A stretch of 59,525 bases of DNA from assembly GCA_021741645.1 (NCBI GenBank), contig JAIOXK010000005.1, positions 1 to 59,525 of the forward strand. Reading direction: 5' to 3'. This document shows, one piece after another, positions 1 through 7,977 of the stretch. Every line of letters starts with the position of its first letter. Position 1 is the first letter of the stretch. Made by a program: the position numbers and the translations under genes. The notes under the pieces were generated by a model. That model was not told the origin of the DNA, made no database searches, and was given only the letters and a program-made list of their open reading frames with translations. The DNA is from Candidatus Nanopelagicales bacterium. GTDB lineage: Bacteria > Actinomycetota > Actinomycetes > S36-B12.

Positions 1-539
1 ACGAGCAGCCACGTGATCAGCAGGGCGAGAGCCACCAGGCTCCAGCCGACCGTGTACGTCCACAGTTGACGGTCGTTGATGACCGCCGGCCCGATCGAGA
101 TTGCCGCGTCCTCGGAGAACGGGCTCATCTCGAAGAAACTGTCGGCGAAGGCCTGACGACCGTCGGACCCGCCGAAGATGTCCTTGAAGGTCACCGATCG
201 CAGGATGAGGCGGACGATCTCCGCAGCCGCGATGGTCACGATCGCGAGGTAGTCAGCTCTCAGCCGGAGGGTCGGGATACCCAGGATGAGCGCGAGGATG
301 ATGGCCGCGAGGATGCCGATCGGCACACCGACCCAGAAGCTCCACCCGAACGTCACGACGACGACGGCGACGGAATATCCGCCGACAGCCATGAAGGCGG
401 CCTGTCCGAAGTTCAGCAGACCGGTGTAGCCGAACTGGATGTTGATGCCGATTGCGGCGAGGCCGAAGACGATGGCCTGCAGGCCGAACGCCGACGTGAC
501 CATGACGGCGAGAATGTAGGACCAGTCAATGGATTCCAT
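1..539 (-). CDS. livM: Branched-chain amino-acid ABC transporter permease LivM (C-terminus beyond window edge)
   Basis: Open minus-strand frame from ATG (complement 537-539): MESIDWSYILAVMVTSAFGLQAIVFGLAAIGINIQFGYTGLLNFGQAAFMAVGGYS... (LivM family motifs). Absent from the ORF track because its stop lies outside the window. Confidence 0.9.
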   Translation of the reverse strand, partial: MESIDWSYILAVMVTSAFGLQAIVFGLAAIGINIQFGYTGLLNFGQAAFMAVGGYSVAVVVVTFGWSFWVGVPIGILAAIILALILGIPTLRLRADYLAIVTIAAAEIVRLILRSVTFKDIFGGSDGRQAFADSFFEMSPFSEDAAISIGPAVINDRQLWTYTVGWSLVALALLITWLL

Positions 540-552
540 GGTGTCTTGCCTC

Positions 553-1836
553 CTAACCCACGCGCTCTCGGCGGCCCAGCAGGCCGTATGGACGGACAAG
601 GAGGATGACGATCAGAACCAGCAGTGCTCCGACGTTCTTGAGCTCCGTGGGGATGATCAGGGTGGTCAGCTGGATGAACAGGCCGACCACGAGGGATCCG
701 AAGATCGCACCCGAGATCGTTCCGAGGCCGCCGAGGGTGACGGCCGCGAATACGAGCAGCAGGATCTGGAAGCCCATTTGGAACGAAACCTGCTGCGTGA
801 AGCCGAGCAGGGTTCCGCCGAGACCGGCGAGGGCCGCGCCAATCACCCAGACGAAGGTGATGACGCGCTCCACGTTGATGCCCGCACCGGCGGCGAGGCT
901 CGGGTTGTCCGACACCGCCCGCGTGGCCTTGCCCAGTCGAGTCTTGCTGAGCACCAGAACCGTGATGGCCAGAGCGACGATCGCGATGATGATGATGGCG
1001 ATGTCGGTCGGTGTGACCGAGATCGGGCCGATCCTGATGCCAGCAAGGCCGGCGTAGTCGGCGTACGACTTCTTCTCGGCCCCTACGAAGAACTGGTAGA
1101 AGTTCCGCAGGAAGAGTGCCAGGCCGATCGACACGATCATCATGGCGATGAGGCCGGTGCCTCGGCGTCTGAGCGGTCTCCAGAGCGCGGCATTGTTCAG
1201 CCAGCCGAACGCGGCGGAGAGCAGGAGGCCTCCGATGGCCGCCAGGATGAACGGCAGGCCAAACCCTGCATTCAGCGTCCAGGTGGCCAACGCCCCGAAG
1301 GTGATGATCTCGCCGTGGGCGAAGTTCACGAGGCCGGTCGTTCCATAGATGATCGACAGGCCGAGGGCTCCGAGGGCGATCAGGAGGCCGAACTGGATTC
1401 CGGAAATGGTCAGCTGGGCCGTCTGTTCCCAGATGCTCGACTGGATCGTGACGCTCTGCCCGAGGGGGAAGATGACGGTCTTCAGGCCGCCGAAGAGGGG
1501 CGGCTGAACGGCCACCTGCTCCAAGGTGACCTTGTCCTCCTCCGTCAGGCCCACGCCCTCAGGGAGCGTGTCCACGTTGATGGAGACGTCGTAATTCCCG
1601 AGTGCGGGGAGCTCGACGCGCCAGACCCCGTCCTCGTCGCTGGTGACCGTCTCCTCGAAGCCGCTGCCGACGACAGTGATCTCGACCCCAGGAACAGGTG
1701 TCTTGACCCCCTCGACCCGGTTCTCGAGTCTGCCGCCGAGGGCCTGACCCTCGGCTGAGGCAGGTGCGGCCAGCGCGACGATGGCCATGAGCGCGATGAA
1801 CATCGCGCCCATGACGGCCACTATGCGTCTGTGCAC
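553..1836 (-). CDS. livH: Branched-chain amino-acid ABC transporter permease LivH with signal peptide and N-terminal extracytoplasmic beta-sandwich-like domain
   Basis: C-terminal ~290 aa are typical LivH (LGLSIIYGTTGLVNFAHGEIITFGALATW...); first ~130 aa are a signal peptide plus carboxypeptidase-regulatory-like segment (PVPGVEITVVGSGFEETVTSDEDGVWRVELPALGNYDVSI). Confidence 0.9.
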   Translation of the reverse strand: MHRRIVAVMGAMFIALMAIVALAAPASAEGQALGGRLENRVEGVKTPVPGVEITVVGSGFEETVTSDEDGVWRVELPALGNYDVSINVDTLPEGVGLTEEDKVTLEQVAVQPPLFGGLKTVIFPLGQSVTIQSSIWEQTAQLTISGIQFGLLIALGALGLSIIYGTTGLVNFAHGEIITFGALATWTLNAGFGLPFILAAIGGLLLSAAFGWLNNAALWRPLRRRGTGLIAMMIVSIGLALFLRNFYQFFVGAEKKSYADYAGLAGIRIGPISVTPTDIAIIIIAIVALAITVLVLSKTRLGKATRAVSDNPSLAAGAGINVERVITFVWVIGAALAGLGGTLLGFTQQVSFQMGFQILLLVFAAVTLGGLGTISGAIFGSLVVGLFIQLTTLIIPTELKNVGALLVLIVILLVRPYGLLGRRERVG

Positions 1837-1974
1837 GCCGTCAGTTCCTTCCTCGTGAGAGGTGGCTCGATGACGAGCACACCGCGCTGCGAATCTCCGG
1901 AAGCATAGTCTCGGGAGCCCCGCCGATGTCTGCCAAAGTGAAAATGGTTCGGGAATCCGTGGTCGGGGCCAGGG

Positions 1975-2376
1975 TCAGCTGGTCCTCGGTCGGATCAGGC
2001 AGGTGAGTCGACCCGTGCACACGCTCCTGCCCTGGTCATCGACGATGGCGACCTGATAGCTGGTGAGGGTGCGTCCGAGGGATAGCGGCTCCGCCGTCGC
2101 CGTGACGAGGCCGGACGTCGCGGCGCGGTGATGGGTGGCGTTGATGTCCAGGCCGACGACCATCTGGTCGGCGCCAGCATGCAGCGCCGCTCCGATCGAG
2201 CCCGCGGTCTCGATGAGGACGGCACTGGCGCCACCGTGCAGGAGTCCGTAGGGCTGCGTGTTGCCCTCGACGGGCATCGTGATCACAACCCGCTGCGGAG
2301 AGCATTCCAGCAGGCGCATGCCCATGCTCTCGCCAAGGGCGCCGAGGGGGATGGATTCGGGGGTGACGTGGGTCAT
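1975..2376 (-). CDS. PaaI-like hotdog-fold thioesterase
   Basis: MTHVTPESIPLGALGESMGMRLLECSPQRVVITMPVEGNTQPYGLLHGGASAVLIETAGSIGA: hotdog thioesterase LLHGG motif. Internal ATG at 2376 preferred over the track start (2469), which overlaps polA. Confidence 0.82.
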   Translation of the reverse strand: MTHVTPESIPLGALGESMGMRLLECSPQRVVITMPVEGNTQPYGLLHGGASAVLIETAGSIGAALHAGADQMVVGLDINATHHRAATSGLVTATAEPLSLGRTLTSYQVAIVDDQGRSVCTGRLTCLIRPRTS

Positions 2377-2383
2377 GGTGACG

Positions 2384-2393
2384 ACAATAGGAT
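2384..2393. promoter_or_regulatory. Overlapping divergent -10 elements: TATTGT (-, thioesterase, N7 to ATG) and TAGGAT (+, polA, N6 to ATG)
   Basis: Plus strand ACAATAGGATCCTGAG-ATG(2400); minus strand TATTGTCGTCACC-ATG(2376). Confidence 0.5.
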
Positions 2394-2399
2394 CCTGAG

Positions 2400-5087
2400 A
2401 TGACCTCACGTAAGGACATCGCGGAAGCCCACAGCGAACCTCGACTGCTCCTTCTCGACGGCCATTCACTGGCGTATCGGGCCTTCTACGCCCTGCCAGT
2501 CGACAACTTCAGCACGACGACCGGCCAGCCGACGAATGCGGTCTTCGGGTTCACCTCGATGCTGATCAACGTCCTGCGCGATGAGAAGCCCACCCACGTC
2601 GCCGTGGCATTCGACGTGTCGCGCCAGACCTTCCGCACCGAGGCCTTCCCTGAGTACAAGGCGAATCGAGCCAAGTCGCCCGAGGAGTTCAAGGGGCAGG
2701 TCGACCTGATCAAGGAGGTGGTCTCCGCCCTTGGAATCCCTGTCCTGTTTGCCGAGGGATTCGAGGCAGACGACATCATCGCCACACTCGTCAAGCGAGC
2801 GGGGGAGCGGTCCTGGCCGGTGGACATCGTCACCGGGGACCGGGACGCGTTTCAACTGGTGAACGATCGCGTCACCGTTCTCTACCCGAAGAAGGGCGTC
2901 AGTGAACTCGCTCGCATGACCCCGGAGGCCATCGAGGAGAAGTACGGCCTCACCCCGATTCAGTATCCGGACTACGCGGCTTTGCGCGGGGATCCGAGCG
3001 ACAATCTGCCAGGGATCCCCGGGGTGGGGGAGAAGACAGCGGCCAAGTGGATTCGGGAATTCGGCAGCCTGGGCGGCCTGATCGACCACGTTGATGAGGT
3101 CAAGGGCAAGGTGGGCGAATCCCTCCGAGCCGCGGTTCCCCAGGTGCTGGTCAACCGTGAGCTCACGGCATTGGTCACCGATGTTCCGGTGGACGTGGAA
3201 CTCGACGACGCGGAACTCGAGGCCTGGGACACGTCTGACGTTGACGCGCTCTTCGACAATCTGCAGTTCCGTGCGTTGCGCGATCGCCTGGCCGCCATTC
3301 GGCCAGGGACCGAGCAGCAGGACGACGGTGGAGTTTTGCCTGACGCAGCTGACGTGCGATCCGTCGGCGGGCGGGATCTCCGGGCGTGGCTTGCGGATGT
3401 CACGGGGGTGCCCGCTGTCGCGTTGGCAGGAGAGTGGGGGCGGGGCCGGGGTGAGATCTCCGCTTTCGCGGCCGTCGATGATCGAGGCGAGGCCGTGTTC
3501 GCGGACTGTCGCGATGACGATGTCCGGGAGGTCGTGTACGCGTGGCTGAGCGATGCTTCCTCGGCGAAGGACCTGCATGGTTCCAAGGGTCCGGCCTTGG
3601 CACTGGACTGTCAGGGCTTGTCACTCGCGGGTGTTCGGATGGACACGTCGCTGGCGGCATACCTCGACAGTCCGGGGCAGCGCAGTTACGCCCTTGCGGA
3701 TGTCGCTCAGCGGGTGCTGGGCGTCACCTTGATGGACGCCGCGCCTGGTGAGCAGCTCCTCTTCGATGAGGAGGAGTCATCGGCGGAACCACTCGCGCAG
3801 CAGGCGGGGGCCATTCGGGAACTCTCAGGCGTGCTCACCGACCGGCTGCGGGCGCAGTCCTCATTGCATCTGCTTGATGACATCGAGATGCCGCTGGTTC
3901 CGCTGTTGGCCAGCATGGAGCATGCCGGCATCGCCGTGGACCGGCAGGGTCTGATCGACCTGTCGGCGGAATTCGGCGCTGACATGCGCAGGGCGGAGGA
4001 GGAGGCCCACAGTCTCGTCGGCCGACCGTTCAACCTCGGCTCGCCCAAGCAACTGCAGGAGATCCTCTTCGGTGACCGAGGTCTGCCCAAGACGAAGAAG
4101 ATCAAGACGGGGTACACCACAGATGCCGAGGCGTTGCAGCAGCTCTTCGCACAGACGGGGGATCCCCTGCTGGAGCAGCTGCTGGCGTGGCGAGACCGAT
4201 CCAAGCTCCGCCAGACGGTGGAGGGCCTGCTTCCCCTGATTGACGATAAGGCGCGGATCCACACGACCTTTCACCAGACGGTTGCTGCCACGGGTCGTCT
4301 GTCGAGTTCGGACCCGAACCTGCAGAACATCCCGATCCGGACGGAGGCGGGGCGGCGCATTCGGGGCTGCTTCGTCGTGGGCGAGGGATACGAGACTCTC
4401 CTGACCGCGGACTACAGCCAGATTGAGATGCGGATCATGGCGCATCTCTCGGAGGACGACGGCCTGATCGCGGCCTTCCAGTCAGGTGAGGACCTGCACA
4501 CCACGGTGGCGAGCCAGGTCTTCGGTGTGAAGCCGGAGAAGGTCGATGCAGAGATGCGCCGCCGGATCAAGGCGATGTCCTATGGCCTTGCATACGGGTT
4601 GAGCCCCTATGGCCTCGCCCAGCAGCTCGACATCGCCCCTGACGAGGCGCGTGGCCTGATGGACACCTACTTCGAGCGCTTCGGTGGGGTCCGCGACTAT
4701 CTGGCCGAGGTGGTCGAGCGCGCTCGCGTGGACGGGTACACCTCGACGATGCTGGGACGGCGTCGCTACCTCCCGGATCTGACCAGCTCGAATCGCCAGC
4801 GTCGGGAGATGGCCGAGCGCATGGCGCTTAATGCCCCAATCCAGGGCACCGCGGCCGACATCGTGAAGGTGTCGATGCTGCGCCTTCAGGGAGCCCTCGA
4901 TGCATCAGGCGGTGGCAGCCGCCAGCTTCTGCAGGTCCATGACGAACTCGTTCTCGAGATCGCCCCGGGCGAGCGTGACCAGGTGGAAGGCCTCGTGAGG
5001 GAGGCCATGGAGAACGCGGTCGACCTTCGGGTCCCCATGGACGTGTCGGTGGGCATCGGGCGCTCCTGGGAGGACGCGGCGCACTGA
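2400..5087 (+). CDS. polA: DNA polymerase I
   Basis: 895 aa; 5'-3' exonuclease (LLLDGHSLAYRAFYALP), family A polymerase motifs (DYSQIEMRIMAHLSEDDGLI, RRRIKAMSYGLAYGLSPYGLA, QVHDELVLE). Confidence 0.98.
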   Translation: MTSRKDIAEAHSEPRLLLLDGHSLAYRAFYALPVDNFSTTTGQPTNAVFGFTSMLINVLRDEKPTHVAVAFDVSRQTFRTEAFPEYKANRAKSPEEFKGQVDLIKEVVSALGIPVLFAEGFEADDIIATLVKRAGERSWPVDIVTGDRDAFQLVNDRVTVLYPKKGVSELARMTPEAIEEKYGLTPIQYPDYAALRGDPSDNLPGIPGVGEKTAAKWIREFGSLGGLIDHVDEVKGKVGESLRAAVPQVLVNRELTALVTDVPVDVELDDAELEAWDTSDVDALFDNLQFRALRDRLAAIRPGTEQQDDGGVLPDAADVRSVGGRDLRAWLADVTGVPAVALAGEWGRGRGEISAFAAVDDRGEAVFADCRDDDVREVVYAWLSDASSAKDLHGSKGPALALDCQGLSLAGVRMDTSLAAYLDSPGQRSYALADVAQRVLGVTLMDAAPGEQLLFDEEESSAEPLAQQAGAIRELSGVLTDRLRAQSSLHLLDDIEMPLVPLLASMEHAGIAVDRQGLIDLSAEFGADMRRAEEEAHSLVGRPFNLGSPKQLQEILFGDRGLPKTKKIKTGYTTDAEALQQLFAQTGDPLLEQLLAWRDRSKLRQTVEGLLPLIDDKARIHTTFHQTVAATGRLSSSDPNLQNIPIRTEAGRRIRGCFVVGEGYETLLTADYSQIEMRIMAHLSEDDGLIAAFQSGEDLHTTVASQVFGVKPEKVDAEMRRRIKAMSYGLAYGLSPYGLAQQLDIAPDEARGLMDTYFERFGGVRDYLAEVVERARVDGYTSTMLGRRRYLPDLTSSNRQRREMAERMALNAPIQGTAADIVKVSMLRLQGALDASGGGSRQLLQVHDELVLEIAPGERDQVEGLVREAMENAVDLRVPMDVSVGIGRSWEDAAH

Positions 5088-5098
5088 GGTCGAGAGCC

Positions 5099-5623
5099 CT
5101 AGCCGCAGCTCCACACGTTGTTGGTCCTGTCGTAGACGACGCTGTAGCCGTGGGTGGCGCAGATGGACAGAGCACCCGTCCCGTCAGACGCATAGGCAGT
5201 GCCAACGCTGGTGTTGGAACCGCTTGGGGCGCTGCATGCTGCATCGAGGTACACGGGCGCCCCAACGGGGAGGTAGGTCGAGCCCAGGAAGTCGTAATAG
5301 AACGGACCGAAGGGCCCGTTCATCCATGGGATGCAGCCCGGGCCCGGCGGCGGATCGTGGGCCCAGATGATCGATCGTTGGCACACCCATCCGCCCTGCC
5401 CGTCGTTGGGCCACTGTGCCCACGAGCCGGCCCACTCCCGCTGGCCCGTGTAGGAGGCCTGCCACGGAGTCTCGTCGGCGGGTGTTGGGCATGCGGCAGT
5501 CGAGCTCTCCCGTTGGTACTGCTGCTCCCAGACCTCGTCGGCGGACGCAGCGAAGCCCGTTGTCCCGACCAGCGTGGTGGCAGCTAGAGCCGCGATGAGG
5601 GCGAAGATGGGACGGACACGCAT
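5099..5623 (-). CDS. Small secreted Trp/Cys-rich protein of unknown function
   Basis: 174 aa, N-terminal signal peptide (MRVRPIFALIAALAATTLVGTTGFAASA), RBS-like GGAGGAG upstream; no family recognised. Confidence 0.7.
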   Translation of the reverse strand: MRVRPIFALIAALAATTLVGTTGFAASADEVWEQQYQRESSTAACPTPADETPWQASYTGQREWAGSWAQWPNDGQGGWVCQRSIIWAHDPPPGPGCIPWMNGPFGPFYYDFLGSTYLPVGAPVYLDAACSAPSGSNTSVGTAYASDGTGALSICATHGYSVVYDRTNNVWSCG

Positions 5624-5787
5624 GGCTCACTCCTCCGATGCCGGTCGACCGACCCCCGTGGGATGCGGAACCTAGCATGAAGCCCACCGGCTGAGTCGCC
5701 CTGAGGAGTGCCCGGTAGCCTTAGGGGGTTCCGCACCCGCGGGATACGCGTGTCAGCGCGCCCTACCACGAAAAGATTCCCTACTCC

Positions 5788-7245
5788 ATGACCACCTCTA
5801 CGACAGCAGCACCCGCCCAGGTGGCGGTCAATGACATCGGCTCGGCCGAGGACTTCATGGCGGCAATCGACGCCACCATCAAGTACTTCAACGATGGAGA
5901 CATCGTCGAGGGCACGATCGTCAAGGTCGACCGTGACGAGGTTCTCCTCGACATCGGCTACAAGACCGAGGGTGTGATTCCCTCCCGCGAACTCAGCATC
6001 AAGCACGACGTCGACCCAGGTGAGGTCGTCTCCGTGGGTGACCACGTCGAGGCCCTCGTCCTCACTAAGGAGGACAAGGAAGGTCGACTCATCCTGTCCA
6101 AGAAGCGTGCGCAGTACGAGCGCGCCTGGGGCACGATCGAGCGCGTCAAGGAAGAGGACGGCGTCGTCGAGGGTCAGGTGATCGAGGTCGTCAAGGGTGG
6201 CCTCATCCTGGACATCGGCCTGCGCGGCTTCCTGCCCGCGTCGCTCGTCGAGATGCGTCGAGTCCGGGACCTGCTCCCGTACGTCGGAAAGACCCTCGAG
6301 GCGAAGATCATCGAGCTCGACAAGAACCGCAACAATGTGGTCCTCTCCCGTCGTGCGTGGCTCGAGCAGACGCAAAGCGAGGTGCGACAGACTTTCCTCA
6401 CGCAGCTCCAGAAGGGCCAGATCCGCAGCGGCGTCGTGTCCAGCATCGTCAACTTCGGTGCGTTCGTGGACCTCGGTGGCGTGGACGGTCTTGTGCACGT
6501 CTCGGAGCTCTCCTGGAAGCACATTGATCACCCGTCCGAGGTGGTCGAGGTCGGTCAGGAGGTCACCGTCGAGGTGCTCGACGTCGACATGGACCGCGAG
6601 CGCGTCTCGCTGTCGCTCAAGGCGACGCAGGAGGATCCGTGGCAGCACTTCGCCCGGACCCACCAGATCGGGCAGGTCGTGCCCGGCAAGGTCACCAAGC
6701 TGGTGCCGTTCGGTGCATTCGTCCGAGTCGAGGAGGGGATCGAGGGCCTGGTCCACATCTCCGAGCTGGCCGAGCGCCACATCGAACTGCCTGAGCAGAT
6801 CGTCCAGGTCAACGACGACATCTTCGTTCGCGTGATCGACATCGATCTCGAGCGCCGTCGCATCTCCCTGTCGCTCAAGCAGGCGAACGACTCGGCTGAC
6901 GGAGTCTCCGGCGAGGAGTTCGATCCCTACCTGTACGGCATGGCGCCGGCCTTCAACGAGGCGGGCGACTACATCGGCCCCGACGGCTTCGATCCGGAGA
7001 CGGGCGAATGGCGCGAGGGTTCCGAAGGCCAGCGTGAGGAGTGGGAGCGGCAGTACACCGAGGCCCACGCGCGCTGGGAGGCGCACCGCAAGCAGGTCGA
7101 CGACGCACGCGCAGCCGATCAGGCCGCCGCGGTCGAGTCCGGCGAGGCGCCGGCCAACTACTCCTCCACCAGTGAGGATCAGTCGGGCACGCTCGCCTCT
7201 GACGAGGCGCTGCAGGCGCTCCGCGACAAGCTGACGAACGACTAA
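5788..7245 (+). CDS. rpsA: 30S ribosomal protein S1
   Basis: 485 aa with four S1 RNA-binding repeats (GDIVEGTIVKVDRDEVLLDIGYKTEGVIPSREL..., SGVVSSIVNFGAFVDLGGVDGLVHVSELSW...) and acidic actinobacterial C-terminal tail. Confidence 0.98.
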   Translation: MTTSTTAAPAQVAVNDIGSAEDFMAAIDATIKYFNDGDIVEGTIVKVDRDEVLLDIGYKTEGVIPSRELSIKHDVDPGEVVSVGDHVEALVLTKEDKEGRLILSKKRAQYERAWGTIERVKEEDGVVEGQVIEVVKGGLILDIGLRGFLPASLVEMRRVRDLLPYVGKTLEAKIIELDKNRNNVVLSRRAWLEQTQSEVRQTFLTQLQKGQIRSGVVSSIVNFGAFVDLGGVDGLVHVSELSWKHIDHPSEVVEVGQEVTVEVLDVDMDRERVSLSLKATQEDPWQHFARTHQIGQVVPGKVTKLVPFGAFVRVEEGIEGLVHISELAERHIELPEQIVQVNDDIFVRVIDIDLERRRISLSLKQANDSADGVSGEEFDPYLYGMAPAFNEAGDYIGPDGFDPETGEWREGSEGQREEWERQYTEAHARWEAHRKQVDDARAADQAAAVESGEAPANYSSTSEDQSGTLASDEALQALRDKLTND

Positions 7246-7275
7246 TTGCGGTACGCTTCAGTGTGATGCATCCGT

Positions 7276-7331
7276 CGAGAGGCGGGTGGTGGTCAGGGGA
7301 CTTCGGTCCTGCGGCTGCCGCCCGCCTCTCG
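7276..7331. other. Long near-continuous hairpin in the rpsA-coaE intergenic region
   Basis: CGAGAGGCGGG (7276-7286) pairs perfectly with CCCGCCTCTCG (7321-7331); the stem can continue inward with GC and GU pairs to a GGAC-TTCG-GTCC tetraloop. Confidence 0.7.
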
Positions 7332-7380
7332 CGTCTTATGGTGGGCACATGTGCTCCCTTGTGACCTGTGAGGTGCGGAC

Positions 7381-7977
7381 GTGATCCGGATCGGATTGAC
7401 GGGCGGGATCGGCTCGGGGAAGTCAACGGTGGCGACGATGCTCGCGGAGCGTGGGGCCGTGATCATCGATGCGGATCAGATTTCCCGCGATCTCGTGGAG
7501 CCGGGGGGAGAGGCCCTCGCTGCCCTCGTGACGGAGTTCGGACCTCGCATCCTGCAGGAGAACGGCTCACTCAGCCGAGGAGAGCTGGCGGCACTGGCGT
7601 TCAGTGAGCCGCAAGCCACCGCGCGCCTCAATGCGATCATGCACCCGCTGATCCGAGAGGAGAGCGCTCGGCGCCTGCGTGAGGCACCTCAGGCGCCCGC
7701 CGTCGTCTACGACATGCCCCTGCTGGTCGAGACCGGTCAGCAGGATCTGGTCGATCTTGTCGTCGTGGCAGACGTGCCCGAGGAGGTTCAACTCGATCGG
7801 GCCGTCCGCCTGCGTGGTCTCGATCCTGTCGATGTTCGACGTCGGATGGAGGTGCAGGCGTCGAGGGAGGTCCGGCTCGCCGCGGCAGACGTCGTGATCG
7901 ATAACTCAGGTGACTTGGCGCAGACGCAGGCACAGGTGTCACGACTGTGGGACGAGATCGTCGGCCCCGACTCATGA
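7381..7977 (+). CDS. coaE: Dephospho-CoA kinase
   Basis: [42 protein letters not shown]: CoaE P-loop and DADxI motif; GTG start. Confidence 0.97.
   Translation: MIRIGLTGGIGSGKSTVATMLAERGAVIIDADQISRDLVEPGGEALAALVTEFGPRILQENGSLSRGELAALAFSEPQATARLNAIMHPLIREESARRLREAPQAPAVVYDMPLLVETGQQDLVDLVVVADVPEEVQLDRAVRLRGLDPVDVRRRMEVQASREVRLAAADVVIDNSGDLAQTQAQVSRLWDEIVGPDS

Noticed and set aside
66-608. 180-aa plus-strand ORF at left edge
   Set aside because: Antisense to the livM reading frame, low-complexity charged composition.
529-1758. 409-aa plus-strand ORF opposite livH
   Set aside because: Composition (Asp/Arg/Glu/Gln-rich, no fold) is typical of antisense translation of high-GC genes; the opposite strand encodes clear LivH.
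2466-3578. 370-aa minus-strand ORF inside polA
   Set aside because: Antisense to polA; no recognisable motif.
5642-5651. 10-bp palindrome CGGTCGACCG upstream of the secreted orphan
   Set aside because: Short GC-rich palindromes are expected by chance in this composition.
5584-7086. 500-aa minus-strand ORF opposite rpsA
   Set aside because: Mirror-frame artefact of S1 repeats (LDVDDLD-type low complexity).
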